A stretch of 64,000 nucleotides of DNA from NCBI RefSeq assembly GCF_052065355.1, contig NZ_JBQHUF010000002.1, positions 62,001 to 126,000 of the forward strand, written 5' to 3'. Source of the DNA: Flavonifractor sp052065355 (GTDB lineage: Bacteria > Bacillota > Clostridia > Oscillospirales > Oscillospiraceae). Position 1 is the stretch's first letter. Every line of letters begins with the position of its first letter. Of the stretch, positions 8,279-16,081 are shown piece by piece. A program made the position numbers and the translations under genes. The notes under the pieces are model-generated. The model was not told where the DNA came from, ran no database searches, and was given only the letters and a program-made list of their open reading frames with translations.

Positions 8279-8415
8279 GTGGAAAAAACGAAGGTTTTTG
8301 GAACAGGGGCCGGAGCTGGGCGCAGAAGCCCGTTCCGGTCTCTGTTTTGGTTCCAAAAGCCGTTTTAAAATCTATGTGGCGTTTTCCAACCCTTTTTGAG
8401 ACAGGAGTGGCTGTG

Positions 8416-8979
8416 ATGAACCATCAGAAAATCGGCTATGCCAGAGTATCCACTGCCGACCAAAATCTGGAGCGGCAGCTAGACCTGCTCCGGCAGTATG
8501 GCGTGGAGATAACGTTTCAGGAAAAGATGACCGGAACCAAGCGGGACAGGCCGGAGCTGAACAGGCTGCTGGCCCATGTGGCCCAGGGAGACACTGTGGT
8601 GGTGGAATCCCTGTCCAGGCTGGGTAGAAGCACCAAAGATTTGATCGAACTGGTGGAGCTGCTGAAGGAAAAGGGTGTGCAGCTGGTGAGTTTGAAGGAA
8701 CAGATCGACACCAGCACGCCTACCGGAAAGCTGCTCTTTACCCTGATGTCAGCCCTGGCCCAGTTTGAACGGGATGTAATTGCCGAGCGGACTAAGGAGG
8801 GGCTGAAGGCCGCCCGGGCCAGAGGCAGGAAGGGCGGCCGCCCTCGTTGTGATCCCCATAAGCTCCGGCAGGCACTGAAGCTCTACGAGGCGGGGCAGCA
8901 TACGGTGGCAGAGATCGAGGAACTGACCGGGATCAAGAAGGCCACCCTCTATCGGGCGCGCAAGGGGATGGGATCATAA
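8416..8979 (+). CDS. Small serine recombinase (resolvase/invertase type)
   Basis: 187 residues from the ATG at 8416 (ACAGGAGTGGCTGTG before it). The catalytic domain carries Ser12 in IGYARVSTADQNLERQ, then VVVESLSRLGRSTKDLIELVELL and the E-helix region GKLLFTLMSALAQFERDVIAERTKEGL. The C-terminal helix-turn-helix is RKGGRPRCDP..ELTGIKKATLYRARK. The length is typical for Tn3-type resolvases and DNA invertases. It may resolve cointegrates or multimers of the element, or invert a segment. The only prominent inverted repeat nearby is the 9106-9196 structure just downstream. Confidence 0.9.
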   Translation: MNHQKIGYARVSTADQNLERQLDLLRQYGVEITFQEKMTGTKRDRPELNRLLAHVAQGDTVVVESLSRLGRSTKDLIELVELLKEKGVQLVSLKEQIDTSTPTGKLLFTLMSALAQFERDVIAERTKEGLKAARARGRKGGRPRCDPHKLRQALKLYEAGQHTVAEIEELTGIKKATLYRARKGMGS

Positions 8980-9105
8980 ATTATATATCATGTTAAGTAG
9001 GCTGTTCCACGTTCTTTGTTCCGTGTACTGCGTTCCGGGTTCCAGGACATCGGGGTTATATGATGGAGGGAAGCTTATGTGATTGTCTGTCCAATGTGAA
9101 GCGGG

Positions 9106-9196
9106 CCGAATAAATCTGTAGGCCAAAAGGGGAAATAAAAAATAGAATGGGCGGCAGCGCCAGCCCATTCTATTTTTGGAATACAGATTTATTCGG
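9106..9196. repeat. Nested inverted repeat / terminator after the resolvase
   Basis: The outer arms CCGAATAAATCTGTA (9106-9120) and its exact complement (9182-9196) enclose an inner hairpin with 15-base arms (9138-9152 and 9163-9177) flanked by A and T runs. Further out, TTTGTTCCG and GCGTTCCG near 9017-9038 pair with CGGAACGCGGAACAAA at 9194-9209, with an interruption on the left. The inner part can terminate both the resolvase gene and the leftward XRE gene. The whole resembles a MITE-like palindrome. Confidence 0.6.
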
Positions 9197-9288
9197 AACG
9201 CGGAACAAAAGTGAATTATGAACGATTGAATTTATCAAGTTTGTCTAATAAAGTAAGAAGCTAAAAAAACTTGCACAAATCGTTTGAA

Positions 9289-9882
9289 TTATTTAAGAGC
9301 GTGCTTTAAGAGTGTATAAACAGACTGACGTACATCAGGGTTTGCATGAAACAGTTTATCTATAAGCTCAAAAAGTTTGGGGTCAGTCTTGGCCCACATG
9401 CTTGCCCGTGTAATATCAATTGTCGGAAGAGAATCAAAAAGTGTGATTGGAATATTAAATTGTTCCGTATCTGTCACAATTCCAGTTGGATTGTCTGTTA
9501 GTCCAAGTATGTAAAAGGCGCTACATCCAAAATATGTAGCGATCGCATTACAATACTCAATGTTTACTGCCTTGGTTTTTCCATTTACTATATTTGACAT
9601 TGCCTGGTCACTAATATTACATATTTTAGCTAACTCTGATTGCTTTGTGTCTTTACATAATTCTTTCAGACGTTTTGCGTGACTGTTAACGATATCCTCA
9701 GAAAATATGTAGTGATATTCACCCTTTCGGTAAGCGTCTCTGAAAGTTATATTATTGACATCTATCAGGAGTTCAGACTGAAATATACCTTGCTGTTCGG
9801 CTTTTTTTACAAATTCATCTGACTTGCTGATTGACTTTAGTAATTCAGAGTCCAGTGCCTTCTCATCTTTATAATTGTCCAT
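9289..9882 (-). CDS. XRE-family regulator with central helix-turn-helix (197 aa)
   Basis: Start ATG 9882 follows AGAAAGGAGTTTTATC. Residues 70-130 form a Cro/CI-type domain: HAKRLKELCKDTKQSELAKICNISDQAMSNIVNGKTKAVNIEYCNAIATYFGCSAFYILGL. The N-terminal 65 residues are charged and helical. The C-terminal 60 residues (RASMWAKTDPKLFELIDKLFHANPDVRQSVYTLLKHAL) are predicted helical. It is divergent from the primase gene across a 238-base region and is the natural candidate to repress replication functions. AT-rich coding sequence distinguishes it from its neighbours. Confidence 0.82.
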   Translation of the reverse strand: MDNYKDEKALDSELLKSISKSDEFVKKAEQQGIFQSELLIDVNNITFRDAYRKGEYHYIFSEDIVNSHAKRLKELCKDTKQSELAKICNISDQAMSNIVNGKTKAVNIEYCNAIATYFGCSAFYILGLTDNPTGIVTDTEQFNIPITLFDSLPTIDITRASMWAKTDPKLFELIDKLFHANPDVRQSVYTLLKHALK

Positions 9883-10120
9883 GATAAAACTCCTTTCTAA
9901 GCAAATATTTTGTTTCGTAAACTAATCAAGTGTGGTCAATCAAGTATTCGTGTTTGCAAATGGAATCTTGCAAATTGTCAATATGCAGACCATGCCGGAC
10001 GTGCTATGATGCAGCCACTTCGCTAAGGCAGGCATCACCTGCCGAGAGGAGTGTGTTTGCAAACGCTTTCATGGCCCGGGTAACGCCATAAGATAAAGAT
10101 TTAAGCAAAGGAGATTTGTT
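9883..10120. promoter_or_regulatory. Divergent control region between XRE regulator and primase
   Basis: Contains two direct copies of GTGTTTGCAAA (9950-9960 and 10053-10063), a third related TTGCAAATTG near 9968, and a small inverted repeat GGCAGG-catca-CCTGCC (10027-10043). These are candidate operators for the XRE protein. No convincing consensus promoter pair was found by eye. The primase ribosome site AAGGAGATTTGTT ends just before 10121. Confidence 0.4.
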
Positions 10121-11728
10121 ATGGCAGATAACCAATATGATTTTTATGATGTCATTAACTATTTCATGGAAGATGAACAGTTAAAAAGGAAGGCAGAAGC
10201 TATCATTCATCGGGCATATGAGGAGCAGCAGAACAGTGCTTCCCAAAGAAATCCTATCACACTTTTGAATAACTGCCCTGAGCATGAGAGAGGCATCTTA
10301 GACCAGTATTTTCAAAACATGAATGACCAGATCAAGAGAGACATGACCAAAGACAACACACAACAATCCACGCCTGCATCCACTTCGTATGTCGGTGGCT
10401 TCTCGTTGGGACCCCTTGTCCAATCCATTCAAAATTTCTTCCACCCCAAAAAGGAAAACGGTGAGGTCAGCATCTACGATTTGATGTCCTCGGTGTTGGA
10501 GCAGGCGCAGGTGGTCAACTACGAGGGGTGTATTTATTGGCGCGAGGGGGCCGTATTTCGTCCTGTAGACGATATGGAACTGCAAAAACGCCTGTTTATA
10601 TACTTGGAACCGTTTCTGGCAGCCGGGAAAAACCCGCGGATCATCACCAATGTCATGGACTTGCTGAAGAAAAATCCGAGAATCTGCGCCAGCCAAACAA
10701 CGGAAGGGCCGGACAGGGTGTTTTTCCTGAATGGGGTCTATAATTTGCAAAATCACGCCTTTACGCCCATGGCGCCCTATGACTTTTTTACATCCTATCT
10801 TCCCTTTGAGTATAGACCGGAATTGGAAATATGTCCATATTTTGAGCGGTTTATTGCCAGCGTTTCAGGGGGAGATACTGCTGTCCAACAACTGATCTGG
10901 GAGGTGCTTGGCTACATACTGAGCTTTGATATGTCAGCAAAAGCATTCTTTGTCTTGCAGGGTGTAGGGGACAGCGGCAAGAGCGTTTTTGGAAATCTGG
11001 TGAGCAGCTTTTTCAATCCGGAGGCCCTTGCACATCTGGATATCTACCGCTTCAAGGACCGGTTTTCCACCAGTGCTCTGCGGGGAAAGCGCCTGAACAT
11101 CTGCATGGATCTGCCCAGAGCAAAAATCAGCCGGGAGGCTATCGGCACCATCAAGATGCTGACAGGAGACGATACCATCACTATTGAGGAGAAGTTCCGG
11201 CAGTCAGAGTCCTATAAGCCAACCTGTAAGCTGCTGTTCGGCAGCAATTTCCCCTTGATGCCAGGAGATAATGACCCCGCTTTCCGGGCCAGGTTAATCA
11301 CCATCCCCTTCCGGTATGCTGTGCCCAAAGAGCAGCAGGACAAACATTTGCTGGACAAGCTCCTGGCGGAACGGAGCGCCATTGCGGTGAAGGCCCTGGA
11401 TGCCTACCTGGAGCTGAGGAGACGAAATTACCGCTTTCCTGTTGTACAAGGTATTTGCGATATGAACGGATATGTGGCGGAAAACGAACTTATGGAGCGG
11501 TTTGTCCGCGAATGCTGCAAATTCCGGCCGGATGGCTTTGTCTTTACGGCGGATCTTCAGGAGGCATATAACGCCTTTCGGGCATCCTGCAACGTACCGC
11601 CCATTATGGACACATCCACGTTTTCTAAGCAGTTTAATGCATTCTGTGCCGGCCGCGCTGAGCCCAAGCGGGTCCGGCGGGACGGAAGGAACCTGAATGG
11701 CTATGTAGGAGTGGCCCTGCTGGGCTGA
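10121..11728 (+). CDS. D5/P4-type primase-helicase (phage/plasmid replication protein)
   Basis: 535 residues. The N-terminal 150 residues are poorly conserved. From about residue 140 comes the D5_N region (EGCIYWREGAVFRPVDDMELQKRLFIYL, RVFFLNGVYNLQNHAFTPM). The superfamily 3 helicase core follows, with Walker A GVGDSGKS (281-288), Walker B-like LNICMDLPRA, and sensor motif CKLLFGSNFPLMPGDNDPAFRARLITIPF. The C-terminus has the usual wing-like domain (LMERFVRECCKFRPDGFVFTADLQEAYNAFRASC). These ATPases initiate replication of satellite phages, plasmids and some integrative elements. No toprim primase domain is visible, so it may act as helicase only. It sits at the head of an operon reaching the large serine recombinase. 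Confidence 0.88.
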   Translation: MADNQYDFYDVINYFMEDEQLKRKAEAIIHRAYEEQQNSASQRNPITLLNNCPEHERGILDQYFQNMNDQIKRDMTKDNTQQSTPASTSYVGGFSLGPLVQSIQNFFHPKKENGEVSIYDLMSSVLEQAQVVNYEGCIYWREGAVFRPVDDMELQKRLFIYLEPFLAAGKNPRIITNVMDLLKKNPRICASQTTEGPDRVFFLNGVYNLQNHAFTPMAPYDFFTSYLPFEYRPELEICPYFERFIASVSGGDTAVQQLIWEVLGYILSFDMSAKAFFVLQGVGDSGKSVFGNLVSSFFNPEALAHLDIYRFKDRFSTSALRGKRLNICMDLPRAKISREAIGTIKMLTGDDTITIEEKFRQSESYKPTCKLLFGSNFPLMPGDNDPAFRARLITIPFRYAVPKEQQDKHLLDKLLAERSAIAVKALDAYLELRRRNYRFPVVQGICDMNGYVAENELMERFVRECCKFRPDGFVFTADLQEAYNAFRASCNVPPIMDTSTFSKQFNAFCAGRAEPKRVRRDGRNLNGYVGVALLG

Positions 11729-11759
11729 TCCCGGATCAAGGAAAGGAGACGGAGACAAA

Positions 11760-12005
11760 ATGAAAAAGATCTACTATGCGGCAGTGGGCAATAACGGGGG
11801 TATTGTCACGGATGACTACGAAAATGCGCTCGTATGTAAGCGGTATCTGCGCGGACATGTCTATACCAAGAAATTTTTTGATTTTGATGAGGCGGAAGAG
11901 TATCTGCTGGATCACATTACGGAAGTGGCTCCTATTGGGTGCCCTATCCCCGAGCACTGCAAGCTGAATCAGATGATTACCATCCGCAAGTTGATGAACC
12001 AGTAA
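11760..12005 (+). CDS. Small protein resembling the viroplasmin/RNase H1 N-terminal domain (81 aa)
   Basis: MKKIYYAAVGNNGGIVTDDYENALVCKRYLRGHVYTKKFFDFDEAEEYLLDHI has the layout of the hybrid-binding domain at the N-terminus of RNase H1 (YYAV.G...GIY..W.E...V.G..GA..K.F...EEA..FL), but with D/Y substitutions. No RNase H catalytic domain follows. It lies between the primase/helicase and the serine recombinase with GAAAGGAGACGGAGACAAA as ribosome site, so it belongs to the same operon. An RNA/DNA-hybrid-binding accessory for element replication is a speculation from this resemblance. Otherwise unknown. Confidence 0.55.
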   Translation: MKKIYYAAVGNNGGIVTDDYENALVCKRYLRGHVYTKKFFDFDEAEEYLLDHITEVAPIGCPIPEHCKLNQMITIRKLMNQ

Positions 12006-12024
12006 AAGCAGGAGGGAAATGTGT

Positions 12025-12141
12025 ATGTCAAGTCGAGATATCACGACCAAAGACCTGGCAATCAAGCTGGTTGCCGCACTCTATGCCAGGGGGCTCCTAA
12101 ACGGACCCACCTATGAAAACATCCTGAAAAAGTACGCCTGA
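12025..12141 (+). CDS. Very small protein upstream of the recombinase (38 aa)
   Basis: ATG 12025 follows CAGGAGGGAAATGTGT. It encodes MSSRDITTKDLAIKLVAALY through GPTYENILKKYA. Small proteins of this size and composition often precede large serine recombinases in clostridial elements. It has one amphipathic helix and an ending like a helix-turn-helix half. The operon position (19 bases after the previous gene, 32 before the recombinase) and strong ribosome site support translation. Function unknown. Confidence 0.6.
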   Translation: MSSRDITTKDLAIKLVAALYARGLLNGPTYENILKKYA

Positions 12142-12173
12142 GCGCAGAATAGGCCAGGGAAGGAGGTGACACA

Positions 12174-13997
12174 ATGGGCGGCAGCAGTCGCATAAGGCGC
12201 GTAGCGATCTATGGACGTGTCTCCACAGAACACGAAGCGCAGCTTTCCGCATTTGAAAACCAGCAGGCCTGGTATGAGGCAGAGGTTCAGCGTCATCCGG
12301 ACTGGTCTGTGGTGGCGCGCTATTACGACGAGGGCATTACCGGCACTGCCGCCCGAAAGCGGCCTGCCTTTATGCAAATGCGCAGAGACGCCAAGGCGGG
12401 TAAGTTTGACCTGGTGGTAACACGGGAGGTCTGCCGGTTTGCCCGAAATACGGTAGACACCCTGACGGTCACCCGGGAGCTCAAAGACCTGGGGATAGAG
12501 GTCTACTTTATCCAGGACAACATCTGGACCATGGATGGAGACGGGGAACTGCGTTTGACCATCATGGCCACCCTGGCCCAGGAGGAGAGCCGCAAGATCT
12601 CCGAGCGGGTGCGGGCCGGACAGCAGATCAGCCGGGAAAAGGGTGTGCTGTATGGTACCGGCAATATTCTGGGTTACGAGCGGGTGGGAAACTCCTATGT
12701 GATCCATCCGGAGCAAGCCTATGTGGTCCGTAAAATCTTTGATCTGTACGCCCATGGTATGGGCTATCAGCGGATCTGCGCCGAGCTGACCCGTTTGGGC
12801 TGCAAGAATGCCCATGGCCAGGTCTCCTGGAAGGCGGAGCGCATTGGACGGATTCTGCGCAACGCTACCTATAAGGGTTACATCGGCTACAATAAATCCC
12901 ACAGTGACGGCTTCCTTACTCAGAAGAGGATCAACCATCGGGAAGAAGAGATACAATATCGCAAAGGAGACTTTGAGCCCATTGTTCCAGAAGAACTGTG
13001 GAATCAATGCGCTCAGCTGCGAGAAAAAAAGAGCATGAAGCAGCGCGGCCCGGACGGAAAAGCTCGTAAATTCGGAAGGAAGGAGCCGCAGTCTGTATGG
13101 ACGTCCAAACTGAGATGCAGCTGCGGTTCCTCTTTCCGCAGGTTCCTGTGGCATAAAAACGCAGATGGGACAAAGACCTATGGATATGAGTGCTATCGCC
13201 AGAAGCGTACCGTCAGTGCGCACTATTTGGAGAGCAACGGACTGGATGCCTCTGGGGTATGCCAAAGCAAGAGTATTCCGGCCTGGCAGATTGATCTGAT
13301 GGCAAAGCTGGTCTTTCAGACCGTGTGGAAGGACCGGAAGGAAGCTGTGCTCCTGGCCTGTGAAATGATTCAGAACTGTATGGCACAGGAGGAAAAACAA
13401 TCCAGTCAGGTCAGAGATGGCTTGCAGTCACAGTTGAACCGTTTGGAACAGAAACGGGAGGGCCTGAGGGACATGCGGGCTTTGGGGGATATCTCAAGAG
13501 AGGAATTTTTGCGGGACACCCAGAAGGTGGAGGAAGCCGAAATGCGCCTTCGGGAGCAGCTTCAGGATCTGGATGCCATGCAGAAGCAGCCTGCCAATCC
13601 AGCTCTGGATCTGGAGCGGATACGGGCCACGCTGGAACAGTGGGTTGACCTCTCTGCTCCTGTGGTTCCGGAGGCATTGGTGGAGCAATTCATTCTTCAG
13701 GTACTTCTGATAGATGATAACACCTTTAATTGGACACTGGATCTTTCCAGCCAAACAAGCTCCGTACAGCGCCGCCTGAAACCCAGCGAGATCGCATTTG
13801 CCTTGTATCACAGGGCAAAAAGCAATGAGGTGGAGTGTCTGGAGGATACGGAACTGGAGCGATACATATTGCAGCCCCAGGAAATCCTCTCCTTTTCCAT
13901 TACCGCACAAGAGGCGAAAGCCTACTGTCAATCCATTGGGATGCGGTTTTTTGCGAAGAAGTGGCACGACAAGACGATAACTGTCAGTATCGGATAA
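12174..13997 (+). CDS. Large serine recombinase (site-specific integrase type)
   Basis: 607 residues, the usual size. The resolvase catalytic domain is at about 8-150 with Ser17 in AIYGRVSTEHEAQ, arginines in VTREVCRFARNTVDT, and the E-helix start LTIMATLAQEESRKISERVRAG. The recombinase domain follows (GNILGYERVGNSYVIHPEQAYVVRKIFDLYAHG..ICAELTRLG, ATYKGYIGYNKS). A zinc ribbon is at LRCSCGSSFRRF..YGYECYRQK, and a long coiled coil spans about 415-470 (LNRLEQKREGLRDM..LREQLQDLD). It is the most intact integrase in the window and could move all or part of the 2.3-15.6 kb core. Its attachment sites were not identified. It ends at a strong terminator. Confidence 0.93.
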   Translation: MGGSSRIRRVAIYGRVSTEHEAQLSAFENQQAWYEAEVQRHPDWSVVARYYDEGITGTAARKRPAFMQMRRDAKAGKFDLVVTREVCRFARNTVDTLTVTRELKDLGIEVYFIQDNIWTMDGDGELRLTIMATLAQEESRKISERVRAGQQISREKGVLYGTGNILGYERVGNSYVIHPEQAYVVRKIFDLYAHGMGYQRICAELTRLGCKNAHGQVSWKAERIGRILRNATYKGYIGYNKSHSDGFLTQKRINHREEEIQYRKGDFEPIVPEELWNQCAQLREKKSMKQRGPDGKARKFGRKEPQSVWTSKLRCSCGSSFRRFLWHKNADGTKTYGYECYRQKRTVSAHYLESNGLDASGVCQSKSIPAWQIDLMAKLVFQTVWKDRKEAVLLACEMIQNCMAQEEKQSSQVRDGLQSQLNRLEQKREGLRDMRALGDISREEFLRDTQKVEEAEMRLREQLQDLDAMQKQPANPALDLERIRATLEQWVDLSAPVVPEALVEQFILQVLLIDDNTFNWTLDLSSQTSSVQRRLKPSEIAFALYHRAKSNEVECLEDTELERYILQPQEILSFSITAQEAKAYCQSIGMRFFAKKWHDKTITVSIG

Positions 13998-14001
13998 AAG
14001 A

Positions 14002-14041
14002 CAGATCCCTGATACGCTGGAAAATGCGTATCAGGGATCTG
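14002..14041 (+). terminator. Terminator after the large serine recombinase
   Basis: Perfect 16-base arms (14002-14017 and 14026-14041) with an 8-base loop, five bases after the recombinase stop. No long T run follows, so strength is uncertain. Confidence 0.7.
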
Positions 14042-14101
14042 CTTACAATAAGCAAATATTATATTTCTTTTTTGCAAAATATGATTGAATTCGCAAAGTA
14101 A

Positions 14102-14121
14102 ATACGCTAATATTAGCGTAT
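14102..14121. promoter_or_regulatory. 20-base perfect palindrome, candidate operator
   Basis: ATACGCTAATATTAGCGTAT is a perfect palindrome 40 bases upstream of the AlbA_2 gene at 14162. A decayed version (ATATGCTAATAAGG near 30366) precedes the decayed paralogue at 30399, so the site seems to travel with the gene. This suggests binding by the gene product or another element regulator. Confidence 0.6.
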
Positions 14122-14161
14122 CAAACTGTAATGCTTTGCTTATTTTAAGGCGGTGAGCAAA

Positions 14162-15613
14162 ATGTTAGCAAATGAACTGCTGGAACTAACGAAAAGTGTT
14201 TGCAAACAAAAGGCCGAAACACAAACCTTGGAGCTGAAAAGTGCTCATGTGGATTGCCCCAAACGCCTCTATGATACTTTGTCCAGCTTTTCCAACCAGG
14301 ACAGCGGCGGCATTCTGCTCTTTGGGGTGGATGAGAGTGCCGGCTATCAGGTGGTGGGGGTGTACGATCCCCAGGACCTGCAGAAGAAAGTTACCGAGCA
14401 ATGTAATCAGATGGAGCCCAAGGTGCGGGCGGTCTTTACCTTAGCGGAATGGCAGGAAGGGGTCTGGGTCTGTGCGGCGGAGATTCCTGGCCTGGACCTG
14501 TCGGAGCGCCCCTGCTACTACCAGGGAGCGGGCCGTATCAAAGGCTCCTTCCTCCGGGTGAGAGATGCGGACCTGCCTATGACCGACTATGAACTGTATA
14601 GCTACGAAGCCTTCCGCAGGCATCAGCATGATGACGAGCGGCCCGTGGAGCGGGCGACATTGAGTATGATGGACGGGGACAAGCTGAAGTCCTATCTGCT
14701 CCAGCGGCGGATGGAGCGCCCGGGATTTGCCCAGCTCACCCAGGAACAGGCCTATGAAATGCTCAATATCACCCGGAACGGAGTACCCACCCTGGCGGCG
14801 GTACTCAACTTTGCCTTGTACCCCCAGGGTTACTTCCCCCAGCTGGGAATCACCGCCATTGTGGTGCCCGGCACCCAAATTGGGGACACGGCGGAGGATT
14901 CGGCCCGGTTTGTGAACAACAAGCGGATCGAGGGTACCATTCCGGCCATGGCGGAGGAAGCCCTGGCCTTTTGCCAGCGGAATATGAAGGTGCGCACCAT
15001 CATTGACAAGGAGACAGGCAAGCGCACCGACCGGACGGAATATCCCATGGATGCCATCCGCGAGGCGGTGCTCAATGCCCTGATCCATCGGGACTACAGC
15101 ATCTATACTGAGGGGACCCCCATCCAGATCGACTTCTTTACCGACCGCCTGGAGATCCACAGCCCGGGCAGCCTCTATGGGCGGATGACGGTGGAGCAGC
15201 TGGGGGTGGCCCGGCCAGACCTGAGAAACCCCGCCCTGGCGGTTATGACAGAGGTGCTCACCGGGGCGGAAAACCGCTACTCCGGCATCCCCACTATCCG
15301 CCGCTCTCTGGCGGAGTACGGCCTGCCGGAGCCCAGATTTGAGAACCGCCGCAACGAATTTGTGGTGACCTTCTACAACGGAACCGGCAAAGCTGAGGTG
15401 ACAGAGCAGAGGAAGGAAGGGGAGAAAGCCCCGGACTTGCTGGCCTTCTGCAAAACGCCCCGCACCAGAAAAGAGATTGCCGATTACCTGGGGGTTAAAA
15501 CGGTATTCTATGTGATGCAGCACTATGTCAAACTTCTGCTGGAATCCGGCCAGCTGGCCATGACTATGCCGGAAAAGCCTAAGAGCAGGAATCAGAGATA
15601 TTATACGGAATAA
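14162..15613 (+). CDS. AlbA_2-domain / ATP-binding putative regulator
   Basis: 483 residues from ATG 14162, chosen over GTG 14153 because AAGGCGGTGAGC precedes the ATG. The AlbA_2-like N-terminal domain has ETQTLELKSAHVD, DTLSSFSNQDSGGILLFGVDES and VCAAEIPGLDLSERPCYYQGAGRIKGSFLRVRDADL. The ATPase-like half has IREAVLNALIHRDYSIYTEGTPIQIDFFTDRLEIHSPGSLYG and LRNPALAVMTEVLTGAENRYSGIPTIRRSLAEYGLPEPRFE. The tail carries a winged-helix-like segment (TRKEIADYLGVKTVFYVMQHYVKLLLESGQL). Same family as 2483-4123 but clearly divergent. Codon use is GC-rich. Probably a DNA-binding regulator of the element. Confidence 0.85.
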   Translation: MLANELLELTKSVCKQKAETQTLELKSAHVDCPKRLYDTLSSFSNQDSGGILLFGVDESAGYQVVGVYDPQDLQKKVTEQCNQMEPKVRAVFTLAEWQEGVWVCAAEIPGLDLSERPCYYQGAGRIKGSFLRVRDADLPMTDYELYSYEAFRRHQHDDERPVERATLSMMDGDKLKSYLLQRRMERPGFAQLTQEQAYEMLNITRNGVPTLAAVLNFALYPQGYFPQLGITAIVVPGTQIGDTAEDSARFVNNKRIEGTIPAMAEEALAFCQRNMKVRTIIDKETGKRTDRTEYPMDAIREAVLNALIHRDYSIYTEGTPIQIDFFTDRLEIHSPGSLYGRMTVEQLGVARPDLRNPALAVMTEVLTGAENRYSGIPTIRRSLAEYGLPEPRFENRRNEFVVTFYNGTGKAEVTEQRKEGEKAPDLLAFCKTPRTRKEIADYLGVKTVFYVMQHYVKLLLESGQLAMTMPEKPKSRNQRYYTE

Positions 15614-15642
15614 ATGGGTCTGTTGCAAAATGCGACCATAAA

Positions 15643-15689
15643 AATGAGCGAGGTTTGGAGCCCAAAAGGGTTTCCAAACCTCGCTCATT
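15643..15689. repeat. Inverted duplication at the junction of mobile core and malic-enzyme fragment
   Basis: Perfect 17-base arms (15643-15659 and 15673-15689) with a 13-base loop. The right arm is the leftward coding sequence of the truncated malic enzyme (MSEVWK), and the left arm is its inverted copy. It may work as a hairpin terminator after the AlbA_2 gene, but looks like a fold-back rearrangement scar. Confidence 0.6.
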
Positions 15690-16046
15690 GCTTTGACAAT
15701 GCCGTCCACATCCTTGCTTCCGATACAGAGCGGGACAGCGTCCACATCACCAAAAGCTTTGAAAAGAACGCATTTGCCCTCCATGACCGGCATACCAGCC
15801 TCAGGGCCGACATCATCTGGTCCCAGCACAGCGGAGCCATCAGTAACCACCGCCGCTGTGTTCCAACGGCGGGTCAGATCATAACTCTTATTTACGTCTT
15901 TCTGAATCCCAAGACAGGGGGGCCGCGACACCAGGCGTGTAGGCCAGAAACAGTGTATCTCTGGAATCTACAGCGACACGGAACAACAATTCCAGCTTCC
16001 CCTTCCACTGGTAGTGCAGACGAAGGAATTCTTTTGTGTAATCCAT
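15661..16046 (-). pseudogene. NAD-dependent malic enzyme, 5' fragment with frameshift
   Basis: Starting at ATG 16046 the leftward sequence reads MDYTKEFLRLHYQWKGKLEL and YTPGVA, as in the intact malic enzyme at 28685. The frame then breaks at a run of six G (15917-15922 on the + strand). In the next frame it continues CLGIQKDVNKSYDLTRRWNT, VVTDGSAVLGPDDVGPEAGM and VDGIVKAMSEVWKPF. About 120 of 390 residues remain; the C-terminal two thirds are gone at the inverted-repeat junction. It lies 36 bases after larA on the same strand, so it was probably a larA operon partner converting malate to pyruvate. Not functional. Confidence 0.85.
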
Positions 16047-16081
16047 AGTATATTCTCTTTTACAACAGTATTTGAGAAATT

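Noticed and set aside
12111..13400. A 429-codon minus-strand frame across the serine recombinase
   Set aside because: Antisense shadow of a gene with unmistakable recombinase motifs.
12174..13997. The large serine recombinase as the enzyme that made the ppdK insertion
   Set aside because: Not excluded, but tyrosine-integrase remnants lie next to the right att site and gene-tail restoration fits that class better. The serine recombinase is 10 kb from the left end.
14190..14207. GTGTTTGCAAAC in the AlbA_2 coding region, matching the words near 9950 and 10053
   Set aside because: It lies inside codons SVCKQ conserved with the fossil copy, so the coding explanation suffices.
15615..15640. GGGTCTGTTGCAAAATGCG resembles ends of IS6-type elements
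   Set aside because: No matching inverted copy was found nearby and no transposase is adjacent; kept only as a note.
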